Shown: piece by piece, positions 12,001-20,918 of the stretch
How the letters are laid out: the number at the start of each line of letters is the position of its first letter
Position numbering within the stretch: the stretch's first letter is position 1
Origin: Alloascoidea africana
Taxonomy: Eukaryota; Ascomycota; Alloascoideomycetes; Alloascoideales; Alloascoideaceae
Reading direction: 5' to 3'
Length of the DNA stretch: 64,000 bases
NCBI GenBank assembly: GCA_030581615.1
Contig: JAKTTT010000021.1
Coordinates: 62,001 to 126,000 of the forward strand
The notes under the pieces: generated by a model
Databases searched by the model: none
Told to the model about the DNA's origin: nothing
The model's input: only the letters and a program-made list of their open reading frames with translations
Position numbers and translations under genes: made by a program

Positions 12001-12295
12001 AGCCTCGAACAGCGACATTGCAGGCATGTTGGGACTCTCATTGAACAAGAAGCTTGCCAGTAGTCCACGGTTTGTGCCTGTTTCCTCAGGAGACGGCGAT
12101 GGTCTCTTATCGCCGGATTCGGAGCCGGAGCCGTTGAAATTGGAGCTGAATCCTGCTCTAGCAGATACACCACCGGCAGAAACGGCGAAGTCGGCGGCGG
12201 AGCCGGCAGCGGAGGACAAGAAGGATCGGGACTCACTGACGAGTGCAAGTGAGGACTCGTTTCGAAGTTCCCCAGAAGAGCTGAATTTGAAATGA
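9080..12295 (+). CDS. RGD2: F-BAR/DEP/RhoGAP-domain protein (Rgd2 type)
   Basis: A single exon encodes 1,071 residues. An F-BAR (FCH) region starts near residue 35 (FWTPDYATGAKTLYDKLFSG) and is split by a Ser/Lys-Glu-rich insert. A DEP domain spans about 300-395 (GAYPNVSTGLEISSWLRKHI). More F-BAR helix follows near 510-600, then a RhoGAP fold from about residue 627 (IFGVDLSIQTRGREPPIPEYV) with LPNIVATLFLYLLELPDSLVP. The usual RhoGAP arginine-finger segment (G-x-x-R-x-S-G) is not visible; the position reads FTKQNSLKQTHLLRNKI. That resembles what I recall of fungal Rgd2 relatives. The family acts on Cdc42/Rho5 at the cortex. A Glu-Pro repeat interrupts the GAP domain near residue 810. The C-terminus is Ser/Pro-rich. 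Confidence 0.88.
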   Translation: MSQETEPEPEPTSVRIKEPPSTSSPTSTSPAPIDCHFADLFWTPDYATGAKTLYDKLFSGCFENQEILELVESRIACERAYAEKLSSIPVTNAPNKEGFAAIQKNDSWQSQDNDGPNRKRVLASLTTQYEFLLEGMAEEGFSHSAIALNLERHVSKPFSEWSDKHYDRVQYSHDKITGKIKNYDRHLASTKKAQAIYFAKCRTFEDFNRQDQNSSSSPSSPNETKSTLASPFPNAREDGAPDSSPSTNPIISSITTLSRRLTTRRQPAAAVETEKEKEKEKEKTTDPTPDVDPTEPVEIGKYLYYPPQLKHLLQRLLKGIPRSEYKIPLVGAYPNVSTGLEISSWLRKHIQSLNSLAKAEKFGQDFVNLGYLKHVGAVVGNKFTASESNHYQWQPIVFKLAQLPEFEPGTGPVPGTTALPLISESNPVGAALTRAGTLLESWGKQTPDTPTSRALSRANRSPTASSSSPAPTTGSPSVPKLTVENQVMNVFGKISNTFRGTHPGETYPDKLKREMNEADEKYQTSVLELNLVRQDLEESIVAHFEYMEKCELGRLDAVKTVMHQISQIVKGHLGGVRKAVTVMDEPFKLVSINDSFRSFVQDYSTGYYVPNVLIYESYYNTKASSLQIFGVDLSIQTRGREPPIPEYVAATLGHLEQLYLETPFETIWNSFTKQNSLKQTHLLRNKIISYSKDAKFFEPAVVYAKVPLPNIVATLFLYLLELPDSLVPFSLYDKVKSIYGSESMNEDERKELLSKTFAQMPWTNLATLDAILQHLNNVFKLKQKSAGKQKAIGEEAEAEAKVEPEPEPEPELFSADLLSKFCNDTDFGHYIMRPRKSDHLSNGMSDKKTVLEPLVLDLLNFGHEFLVGLLEKSKELHDSKLIISMEQHHHHRKHNNTADEERPPPINITAGSPNPMATPVQKPETPPESGLNPEPELRPLSLSPAAPSFSSGLRSRPRSRASSPGPGGHRARRSASNSDIAGMLGLSLNKKLASSPRFVPVSSGDGDGLLSPDSEPEPLKLELNPALADTPPAETAKSAAEPAAEDKKDRDSLTSASEDSFRSSPEELNLK
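9899..9930. repeat. Lys-Glu coding repeat (GAAAAG units)
   Basis: About five in-frame GAAAAG hexamers in the RGD2-like gene encode a Glu-Lys run between the F-BAR and DEP domains. Confidence 0.85.
11487..11513. repeat. Glu-Pro coding repeat (GAACCT units) within the RhoGAP region
   Basis: Four to five in-frame hexamers encode EPEPEPEPE. They lie in a loop of the RhoGAP domain of the RGD2-like gene. Confidence 0.85.
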
Positions 12296-12831
12296 TGGGA
12301 AGAGATGTGATGTCATGATTAACGAGTAGCTGCTATCTAGAGAGTATGGGCATTTTGGACTATGATATTGATGACAATGAATGTGAACACAGGGGCTGGA
12401 TGTCCAAGCAAAGTAGGAAAACCACATTGCGTAGATACGACTAAACAGTAGCAGTAGCAGATGATTCTCGGATCTGTCCATTTCTCGTGGATTTTCCAAT
12501 TCCCCAGATTCCGGCTCCAAACACTGACAAAATGGGTTTTTGCGGATGCTCTGGCCGTTCGGGGGACAGCGCACCCGTAGCGGCCGCCATACCGGGTTCG
12601 TTCGGCCGGGTCGGGGTCTGACCCCCACGCCCATGCCAGGTATTAAGGATTAAAAAAGTGCTCTATCGACCGGGTCTCTACGGGCGATGTGCCCGGACCA
12701 CGCCGGCGACCCCGGGCCCGCCCACACCTTTTTCTTCCAGCTTCTCTTCTCTTGCTCCCTCCTTCCTTCCTCCTCCTCCTTCTCTGCAAATCCACGCTCA
12801 CCGTCTAGCTTATCTATACTCATCTACAAGA
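12296..12831. promoter_or_regulatory. GND1 upstream region with GC-rich core
   Basis: 536 bp separate the RGD2-like stop from the GND1 start. The core at about 12545-12730 is very GC-rich, with several CGG/CCG triplets of the kind bound by fungal Zn2Cys6 factors. An inverted pair GGGTC/GACCC lies at about 12609-12625. A CT-rich tract (12730-12790) precedes the start codon, as is common in highly expressed fungal genes. No gene was recognised in it. Confidence 0.45.
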
Positions 12832-14959
12832 ATGTCTACGCCTACGTATGTGCTCTGATGTGATTGATCGGTCAATATCTTGGCTCAATGCCTGGTTGGG
12901 TCTGGAATTGGCTCTGATCGCGGTGTCTTGATGCTGGATCCGCCACTTCCTCGCTTGCTTCCCTCCCCCAGCCCTGGAATCATTTCCATCTGCTGGAAGC
13001 CCACGCTGCAATTGAACCGTCAACAACGACACTGAGCCCACCAGCTGGCTCCTACTTGTGCTGTGTACTCGTGTTCTTGTAAATTCCCCATCCCATCTCG
13101 TGCTGCTGCTCGTTGGTTGTTGGCGTGGGCTAGCCCTTTTACCCTTTTTTGCCCTTTTTTTCTTGTTGGGGAGGGAGGGCCTTTAAACTTTGCATTGGCC
13201 GGCCGATTCTAGATTTCCGGAGCTTACTGACTTTACTAACGCAACACGCCTTTTTTTTTAATTAGTGGAGGTACGATCATGACAGGACAATTGCAAATTG
13301 TGTAGGAGAACTGGAATCAATTCTAATCTGCTTTGAATTGTTTAGATATCGGCCTCATCGGGCTCGCAGTCATGGGTCAGGTATGCGAATCCCAAGTTCC
13401 TAAACGCAATCCCAATCCCAATCCCAAAGCTAACCTGATTCTCCATTCTCCATGCTAGAACTTGATTCTGAACGCTGCTGATCATGGATTCACCGTTGTT
13501 GCTTTCAACCGTACCGTTTCCAAAGTCGACCACTTTCTCGAGAATGAAGCCAAGGGTATATAGAACTTGAATCATCCATGTGCTCGCTCGCTCGCTCGCT
13601 CGCTCCCATTACTAATTAGCTTTCTTTAACTCTAAAGGCAAGTCCATCATCGGAGCCCATAGCCTCCAGGAGCTCGTGGACAACTTGAAAAGACCCCGAA
13701 GAATCATTCTCCTGGTCAAGGCCGGCTCTGCCGTTGACAACTTCATCAACCAGCTCTTGCCTTATCTGGACCAGGGCGATATCATCATCGATGGAGGCAA
13801 CTCCCACTTTCCCGATTCGAACCGCAGATACGAGGAGCTCAAGGCCAAGGGCATTCTGTTTGTCGGATCCGGCGTCTCTGGCGGCGAGGAAGGCGCCCGC
13901 TACGGACCCTCGCTCATGCCCGGCGGCAACGTCGAGGCCTGGCCCCATATCAAGGAGATCTTCCAGGCCATCTCGGCCAAGAGCGACGGCGAGCCCTGCT
14001 GCGACTGGGTTGGCGACGCCGGCGCCGGCCACTTTGTGAAAATGGTCCACAACGGAATCGAGTACGGCGACATGCAATTGATCTGTGAGGCCTACGACCT
14101 GTTGAAGCGCGGTGCCGGCTTCTCGGACAAGGAAATTGGCCAGGTCTTTGCACAGTGGAACAAGGGCGTGCTGGACTCGTTTCTCATCGAGATCACCCGC
14201 GATATCCTGCTCTACGACGACGTGGACGGCACTCCGCTCGTCGAGAAGATCCTCGACACCGCGGGCCAGAAGGGAACCGGCAAGTGGACCGCCATCAACG
14301 CGTTGGACCTCGGCATGCCCGTCACGTTGATCGGCGAGGCCGTGTTCGCGAGATGCCTCTCGGCCATCAAGGACGAGCGTGTGAACGCGTCCAAGATCCT
14401 CGAGGGTCCCACTCCGGCCTTTGACGGTAAGAAGCAGGAGTTTGTCGACCAGCTGGAACAGGCCCTGTACGCCTCCAAGATCATCTCCTACGCCCAGGGC
14501 TTTATGCTCATCCGCGAGGCCGCGAAGGAGTACAAATGGCAACTCAACAACCCGGCCATCGCCCTCATGTGGAGAGGTGGATGTATCATCAGATCCGTGT
14601 TTTTGGCTGAAATCACAAAGGCCTATCGTGAAACCCCGGACTTGGAAAACCTCCTGTTCCATCCTTTCTTCAAGACCGCCATCCACAAGGCCAACGATTC
14701 ATGGAGACAGGTTGTGGCCAAGTCCGCCATCTGGGGCGTCCCAACCCCGGCCTTTTCCACCGCCTTGTCCTTCTACGATGGATACCGCAGTGCCCGCCTC
14801 CCAGCGAACTTGCTCCAGGCCCAGAGAGACTACTTTGGTGCTCACACTTTCAGAGTCTTGCCCGAAGCTGCCTCAGAAAACCTGCCATTGGGCCAGGACA
14901 TTCACATCAACTGGACAGGCAAAGGTGGTAACGTCTCGGCCTCCACTTACCTCGCCTAA
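12832..14959 (+). CDS. GND1: 6-phosphogluconate dehydrogenase, decarboxylating
   Basis: This is the third enzyme of the oxidative pentose phosphate pathway (6-phosphogluconate + NADP+ to ribulose-5-phosphate + CO2 + NADPH). Five exons are proposed: 12832-12845, 13266-13270, 13346-13380, 13459-13555 and 13638-14959, giving 490 residues against 489 in Saccharomyces Gnd1. Splicing yields [20 protein letters not shown], a Rossmann glycine-rich start. The second exon is only 5 nt (TGGAG). It is required by frame and is preceded by TACTAAC, a T-tract and TTAG. Also present are [18 protein letters not shown], the signature [17 protein letters not shown], the catalytic-lysine segment [19 protein letters not shown], and the C-terminal [18 protein letters not shown]. 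The 420-nt first intron is the longest in the gene. Confidence 0.96.
13408..13426. repeat. AATCCC hexamer microsatellite in GND1 intron 3
   Basis: Three tandem AATCCC units in the 78-nt third intron of GND1. Confidence 0.8.
13582..13605. repeat. GCTC tetramer microsatellite in GND1 intron 4
   Basis: About six tandem GCTC units in the 82-nt fourth intron of GND1, shortly before a TACTAAT branch-like motif. Confidence 0.8.
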
Positions 14960-14983
14960 GCCTAAGCCTAGGCCTAGGCCTAA
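14954..14983. repeat. GCCTAA/GCCTAG tandem at the GND1 stop
   Basis: Four to five hexamers (GCCTAAG, GCCTAGG variants) begin in the last GND1 codons and run past the stop at 14957-14959. Each unit carries an extra in-frame TAA or TAG. Confidence 0.75.
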
Positions 14984-15277
14984 TCCTTGGCTTGACTGCC
15001 TAGTGCATCCGTTTATTCTTTCTCCTCTCATTTCTTCTTTAGCCTAAGTACCTGATAAAAAGAAAATTACCAAAGTAAATTCCACTAGAACTAGAACTAG
15101 AACAAGAACTAAAACATGCACAAATAGAGCGTGCTGAAATGTGCGCGCGCAGTGGACAACGCATTGTATATCTGGGTCCGCATGGGTCTGGATGGCAAAC
15201 CCACAAGAAAAGCTCAATTTCAATTTCAATATCAATTTCAATCGCGATAGCGATAGCGATAGCAAACTCACGAATCA
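14960..15277. other. GND1-SNX4 intergenic with three hexamer arrays
   Basis: 318 bp between tandem plus-strand genes. It holds an ACTAGA-type array (15083-15110) and a TTTCAA array running directly into a GCGATA array (about 15213-15263), which ends 15 bp before the SNX4 start codon, inside its probable 5' leader. Confidence 0.6.
15213..15263. repeat. Compound TTTCAA/GCGATA hexamer microsatellite
   Basis: About four TTTCAA units (one interrupted) are followed by about three GCGATA units immediately upstream of SNX4. Confidence 0.85.
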
Positions 15278-16937
15278 ATGTCAGAGGGCGAGTTCACGTC
15301 AGTCAGCTGGGACCGAGGTCCCGAAAGCGCAATCGACAGAGCACAATCTCCTAAACGGGCTCATGAGCAGGCACAGGACCTGGACTCGGAGCAGGTGGTG
15401 GCGGCAGTACAACACACTCTTCATCAAGAGCACCCCATCATTGATTTTAACGAGCCCAGCACCAGCAATGCGACTACAGGTGCTGGTCCCAGTTCAGGTC
15501 CAGGACCCAGTTCAAGTTCAGGTTCAGGTTCGGGCTCTGGAGTCGGCACAAGTACGAATCTTGATGCAAATTCTGGCTCAGGCAACAACACTGCTGGAGC
15601 CCCCGATGCTCCAATCAAGGGCGAAGAACTGTTTATCAAATCTACAGTATCTGATCCACTAAAAGAACAGGACGGGTCGCAATCTGCGTTTATCTCTTAT
15701 CTTATCAAGACCGAAGTGAGTACTTTTGTTTTTGTTTTGTTTTGTATTCCAATCAAGTGCTAATGTATCTGGTTAGTCCAATAACCCAGTGTTTCAATCC
15801 CGGACGATTAAAATCCGAAGGAGATTTTCAGATTTTTGGTTCCTGTATCAAGTTCTCCTTAACGATTTTTCTGCATGTGCGATCCCCCCATTACCCGATA
15901 AAAAAAGATTGGAATATATCAAGGGAGATCGATTTGGTGAAGAGTTTACATCCAAGCGGGCCAGTTCTCTAAATCGATTTTTAAATCGAATTTCAAATCA
16001 TCCAGTTTTGAAACGTGCGAAAATCTACCACATTTTTTTGGAAAGTAGTGATTGGAACTCTGTGAAAAGACAATTCCAATCGAGAATTGCTCCTCCTGAA
16101 GGTGCTGGTGTGGTTGATGGCATCTCGGATTCGTTTATGAATGTGTTTCGAAAACCACAGGCACAGACAAAAGAGTTTATGGAGGTGAAGGAAAGAGCAG
16201 AAAAGTTGGAGTATAATTTGAGTCACATTGATAAGATTTTTTCAAGAGTTGTTAGACGCCAAGGTGAATTGAAAAATGATTATCAAGATTTTTCAACCCA
16301 AATTTTGAAATTGGCTGAACTTGAACCGAATATCGGTGCTGATTTTAACCAATTTGCAGGTGGATTGGATTCTCTATCCCGTGGCTTTGGAACTTTGAGA
16401 GATGAAGTTGATAATAACTATTTGGTTTCATTACGCGACATGGAACACTACGTTGTATCAATGAAGGAGTTATTGAGACAAAAGGATCAAAAACAGATGG
16501 ATTATGAGGCCTTGAAAGAGTATTTACAAAAGGCATCCGCAGATCGAAATTATCTCATGGCTGGTGGTGGCTCAAATTTCTTACAAAAAAAAGTTGAGGA
16601 TTTGAGAGGAGTGGATCATGAACAGGCACGAAGAGAACGATTGGGAAAGTTGGATGTCAAAGTGGAATCCTTAACGAATGAAGTACAAGAGGCAAAAATC
16701 ACAGTGGATGCATTTGAAGAACAGACCTATCACGAAATACAATATTTTGATAATATAAAGGCTCTCGAATTGAAAGATACTTTGGGAGAATTGGCAGATA
16801 ATCATATCGTTTTTTTCAAAGATGTGATTGCAAATTGGGAGAGAATAGAAACTTCTTTACAAAAAGGTGCAGCTGGGAAAACCCCTTTGGATAAAAAAGT
16901 GGATACTGAATTGCCCTCTGCTCTCACTGTAGGCTAG
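15278..16937 (+). CDS. SNX4: Sorting nexin-4 (Snx4/Atg24), PX-BAR protein
   Basis: Two exons (15278-15715, 15777-16937; 61-nt intron GTGAGT...GTTAG, CTAAT branch) encode 532 residues. Snx4 is an endosomal PI3P-binding PX-BAR protein for retrieval of cargo such as Snc1 and for selective autophagy. The PX domain starts at STVSDPLKEQDGSQSAFISY. The intron lies within it. After it come RRRFSDFWFLYQVLLNDF, IPPLPDKKRLEYIKGDRFG and LNRFLNRISNHP. The BAR helices follow (DAFMN/DSFMNVF-type segment, LRDMEHYVVSMKELLRQKDQKQMDYEAL, GGSNFLQKKVEDL). All align closely with yeast Snx4. The N-terminal ~115 residues form a low-complexity Ser/Gly/Pro extension, making it longer than the 423-residue yeast protein. 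Confidence 0.96.
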
Positions 16938-17323
16938 GTTGCGCAATAGGTAGATGATGATGTTGATGGAATTTTTTGGGGTTTTTTTTGTTTTGATCGC
17001 TTTTAGAATGAATGTGGTTGAACACAGTTTTTAATCTTTTATTTTCACTTGTTGTTCTTTCGGTAGCTTGTTTTGCTTTGTTAATCTAGGAATACACATG
17101 ATGTTGTGTAAACTACAAAATACAATGAAGAAGTTCCTGTGAAATTTGATCCAGAGGATAATATTTCTACAGATCATTTCTAAGGAACATTTTGTGCAAG
17201 AAAAAGAGATAAAGTTAAGATATCACGTGATGGTCATCGTGAACACCACCAAATTTTTTTGGCAGTGGTGAACTTTTTCATTTTTTTTGGAGCATCAAAA
17301 ACAATCAAAAAAACCGCATAAAT
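16938..17323. promoter_or_regulatory. NOP9 upstream region with Cbf1-type site
   Basis: 386 bp between SNX4 and NOP9, both on the plus strand. TCACGTGA at 17223-17230 matches the E-box bound by Cbf1-type bHLH factors. T-rich tracts (17245-17295) including CCAAATTTTTTT precede the start, similar in spirit to the A/T tracts of ribosome-biogenesis promoters. Confidence 0.5.
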
Positions 17324-19531
17324 ATGCCAAAAGAACACAAAAAGAGAGGAAGAAGGGCTGAGGCGGCTCGAAGGAAGGTGGAAGTCGAGTCAGGAGTACC
17401 CACGAGATATCGAGAACGAGAAGAAGAAGATGAAGGAGGTTCAAACTATTATTACGATCAACATGGAGATGGGGCTGAGACGTATGAAGGGTATAATGAC
17501 GAGGAGGATAGAAACGATTCCATATTTTTCGGTATTGTGGATCGAGAAGAGTTGGAGTACTTTAAAAAGGCAGAAATGGACTTGGCTACAAATGCATTTG
17601 AAAGTCCTGAAGAAAGACAAGGTTTCACCAGAAGCGTTTTTGAAGAAGCAAAGGGTAAAGAGCTCAAGTTAGTGACAAACCAGATTTGCTCAAAGTTGGT
17701 GGAGAGGCTTATTCTTTTGGCAAGTGACAAACAGTTGAAAGTCATATTTACCGCCTTCAATGGACATTTTGTTCAATTGGCTCAGCACAAGTATTCTTCA
17801 CATTGTTTAGAGACCTTGTTTATTCGAGCTGCTGGATTGGTTGAAAAAGAACTTTTGGCGAGAAATTCAGATGAACAGGAGGAGGATGAAAATGAGGAGG
17901 AAGATATAAACCTCCGTGGAGTTTCCATGGAAAGCCTTTTCATCTCAATGCTCAAAGAATTACAAACGAGCTTACCAGAGTTTATATCTCACGTCTATGC
18001 CTCCCATGTTTTGAGAATGATTCTCGTTATTCTGGCTGGCAGACCAATGCCTTCTTCCACATCCCATGACTCTGCTCTCCGCAGCAAAAAAAGCAAGTTC
18101 GCTAGGAAAATGATCGACATACGAGATGGTGATGATGCTGGGCGACCACACCAAATTCCTTCTTCTTTCAAAACAAAGCTGGCAGATGTTGTAAAAGAGT
18201 TGACGAAAAAACTCAACACAACAAAGGCAAGGGAATTGGCCATTAACAATGTGTCGAGCCCCGTGGTCCAGTTGATACTGGATGTAGAGGGCCAAGTGGA
18301 TAAGACAAGACCGTTCTGGCATGTTATTTTCAAGCCTGTTGATGCCGGAGTAGATCCTGCTGAAAAGGCCTTTGTGGAGTATCTTCTTTCAGACCCCACG
18401 GGAACTTTTTTCCTTGACTCCTGTGTTCGAATTGAAAAGGTAAAGTACATTGAGAGAATTTACAGACTGTACATGAGTGATCGGATAGAAAAGTTGTCCA
18501 AACGAGAGAATGGAAGCTTTGTGGTTCAGGCAATTCTAAAAAAGCTAAAATCGACCGATATCAAACATATAATCGATAAACTGATACCTTGTATGGGAGA
18601 AATAATCGACGTAAACCTAGAGTTGGCCAGTACGTTGGTAACAATCTCTGGAGACAAGAATTATAAACAGGACGAGATTTCAGAAACAATATTTGAAAAG
18701 TTCAACGGTGGTGGCGAAACGAAAAAAGATCGATCGGACCTGTTAGAGAACGTGCTCCATCTGCGTACCTCGACAATTGTTACCGCGGGCTCAAGAGACG
18801 GGATCGCGAGACCAACTGCCGAAGAGCGAAGAAGAGCTATTTTTCTGCAAACGTTGAATTCTTACTCCGATTCATTTTTAGATGCTTTTTTTGACGGGCT
18901 GCTTTTAAAAACGGATAAAGAAAGGCTGGTTGCAATGTGCAAGCATCCCGTGTTCTCGCATGTTGTCGAAAACTGTCTCAATCCAAAGATTGATATTGTG
19001 AAAAGACGACGTCTTCTAAACCAGCTTAGTGGCTCTTTCTACGAATTGGCCTGTAATGCGTATGGTTCTCACATTGTGGACGCTTGTTGGAAGTTTACAA
19101 GGGCTTTGACAGTTTACAAAGAGAGAATCATCCAAGAGCTGTTAAAGAACCGCGATACTATAAAAGAGAATGTCTATGGAAAATCTGTGTGGAGAAACTG
19201 GCAGTTGGAGTTGTATACCCGCAAGCCTTTCGAATGGAAGAGAATGGTGAAGGAAGAAGATGATCAATTGAAACAGGCAGAAGCCGTTCGTCCACCTGCT
19301 GATCCTCAAGATAGCAGCAACAAATCGGTTGATAAAAAACGAAAACGGAACGACAAAGATGGAAAAGAATCGCTGACGGAAAAGAAGCAAGCAAAGGACT
19401 CAGCACGGAGTGACAAGTCCAAGAATAGCAATGGGCATCATCACGATGATAAGGATAGTTCGACAAGAAGTCGGAAAAAGCAAAAAGTAAAGGGACGCGA
19501 CAGATTGAAGAAAAAGTCCAAAAGCACTTAA
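17324..19531 (+). CDS. NOP9: Nucleolar pumilio-repeat protein Nop9 (40S subunit assembly)
   Basis: A single exon encodes 735 residues. Nop9 is a PUF-like RNA-binding protein of 90S/pre-40S particles that binds the central pseudoknot region of 18S rRNA. The N-terminus is basic (MPKEHKKRGRRAEAARRK), then FFGIVDREELEYFKKAEMDL and EAKGKELKLVTNQICSKLVERLI, which closely match Saccharomyces Nop9. Pumilio-like helical repeats are seen at HKYSSHCLETLF, HVYASHVLRMIL, SSPVVQLILDVEG, NGSFVVQAILKKL, HPVFSHVVENCL and NAYGSHIVDACW. An acidic stretch sits near residues 185-195. The C-terminal ~100 residues are Lys/Ser-rich and probably nuclear-targeting. It is slightly longer than yeast Nop9 (666 aa). It converges on the MRP8-like gene with only 53 bp between stop codons. 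Confidence 0.95.
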   Translation: MPKEHKKRGRRAEAARRKVEVESGVPTRYREREEEDEGGSNYYYDQHGDGAETYEGYNDEEDRNDSIFFGIVDREELEYFKKAEMDLATNAFESPEERQGFTRSVFEEAKGKELKLVTNQICSKLVERLILLASDKQLKVIFTAFNGHFVQLAQHKYSSHCLETLFIRAAGLVEKELLARNSDEQEEDENEEEDINLRGVSMESLFISMLKELQTSLPEFISHVYASHVLRMILVILAGRPMPSSTSHDSALRSKKSKFARKMIDIRDGDDAGRPHQIPSSFKTKLADVVKELTKKLNTTKARELAINNVSSPVVQLILDVEGQVDKTRPFWHVIFKPVDAGVDPAEKAFVEYLLSDPTGTFFLDSCVRIEKVKYIERIYRLYMSDRIEKLSKRENGSFVVQAILKKLKSTDIKHIIDKLIPCMGEIIDVNLELASTLVTISGDKNYKQDEISETIFEKFNGGGETKKDRSDLLENVLHLRTSTIVTAGSRDGIARPTAEERRRAIFLQTLNSYSDSFLDAFFDGLLLKTDKERLVAMCKHPVFSHVVENCLNPKIDIVKRRRLLNQLSGSFYELACNAYGSHIVDACWKFTRALTVYKERIIQELLKNRDTIKENVYGKSVWRNWQLELYTRKPFEWKRMVKEEDDQLKQAEAVRPPADPQDSSNKSVDKKRKRNDKDGKESLTEKKQAKDSARSDKSKNSNGHHHDDKDSSTRSRKKQKVKGRDRLKKKSKST

Positions 19532-19584
19532 AAGTAATAATATAAAACCTGTAGATAACTAACTAATAAAAATCATGCAGGAGT

Positions 19585-20365
19585 TTACAAGTCTTGCCCA
19601 TGACGAGCCTTGATTCCAATGTATTTTGCCAGCCTATTGTAAATCTCTGGAATCTCTTCTTTAGTGTATTCTTGTTGAGAAGCAATTTCAACCTCTTCGT
19701 TGTCATCGCCGTCCGCTTTCAACCTGCTTCGCAATTCCTTCGCCTCTTTTTCATCAGGCAAGAGCAATTCATAAAACTTGGCAAGTTTCAAAATGCCCTC
19801 GTCCGATAGCTTTGTGAATTCGCTTATAGTCTTGGGCCAAATGTCTTCAGGTGGCACGCCATCGTCTGTGGGTAGCGGTTCCAAAACGTCGGATGGTTTT
19901 GCAAGATGACTGTTTGCTACCCTTGCAATTGAACGACTCTCTCTATAAACAGGGCAAAACATTAGACACCAGTTTTTGTTGCCATAAAACGCGTCCTATT
20001 GTTTCTAATTCAACTCACATCAGTTCCAGTTGCCCTTGTAATTCACCAACCAATTGAACAATATCCTCAGACGTTACAAACCCTCCATCCTGTGCCGTTT
20101 CCTGATTTTGCCTTGCAGATACTTGTTTCTTATCACTACCAACCACGCCCAGCTTTGCAAATCTTTTTACTAACTCTTCTGAGGTTTGCGCATGCTCATC
20201 CCGCGACCCAAACTGTGCAACTGTTTGCTTCTCTTGCTCTACCCTGAGTTGTAGCATCTGCTGTCCAGTCTGTGCCAGGACCCCAGATTGTTTCTGGAGA
20301 AGCGCTGTAAGGTAATTGACCCTATCAGAGAGTTGCTCTAGTTTGTCTGATTTTTCTGTGGACAT
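19585..20365 (-). CDS. MRP8: Mrp8-like conserved fungal protein
   Basis: Two exons (20019-20365, 19585-19942) with a 76-nt intron (GTGAGT...TATAG) give 234 residues. The N-terminal half is a coiled coil (LEQLSDRVNYLTALLQKQ, QQMLQLRVEQEKQ). The middle holds the block SEDIVQLVGELQGQLELIESRSIARV, restored across the splice, and the C-terminal half is an acidic helical region (PPEDIWPKTISEFTKLSDEGILKLAKFYELLLP). I recall the motif VTSEDLVQLVGELQGQL and the PKT...EF..L block from Saccharomyces Mrp8, once thought mitochondrial-ribosomal and now regarded as a cytosolic protein of unknown function. Assignment is by memory of these motifs, so the function stays unknown. Confidence 0.7.
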
Positions 20366-20918
20366 TCTACAAGTGCTGCTGACTGGGAGAAGTCTGGGGG
20401 AGAGAGGCCTACGACTGTTAACGCTTCATGAAACACCTCATCACCAAAATGTCTTCAAAATTATCTACACTGAACTGTATTGAATGTGGGAGCAAGCACC
20501 TACCTGAGCTTTTGAGGCTCTTACTTGTTTGTAGATCTTGCCTGGAATCGTCCAATTGTAGTGATTTTGTGGGCTATTTTTGATTTTAATCTGTGCTTGT
20601 GGGTTCACATAGGAGATCTATCAGTAGGACAGGAAAAGCTTAAAAAGCATGGCAAACCAGACAAACTCTGAATTGCAATTCAATGCCGCATCTCTTAGAA
20701 ACCAGTCAAAGGAAATTCAGTGCCAAGTCGGGAATCCGAGCGCTTTTAAAAGATCTTAGTTCCTCTACACAATACACAGGATTAATCAATGAACGATAGA
20801 GATCTCGTGAACATCTAACTGTGGGAAGCATGGAAGGAAGCTGAAGAACACCAAACGAAAGCAAAAAAAAAAACATTGAGAGCCAAAATCCCTATTCCCT
20901 GTTTGCACTTGAACAAAA
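20366..20918. other. Intergenic NNR2 3' end to MRP8-like 5' end
   Basis: 553 bp between two minus-strand genes. It holds the promoter of the MRP8-like gene. No further open frame, RNA gene or repeat was seen. Confidence 0.4.

Noticed and set aside
13676-14686. 356-codon minus-strand frame opposite GND1
   Set aside because: It is a shadow of the strongly codon-biased GND1 coding strand.
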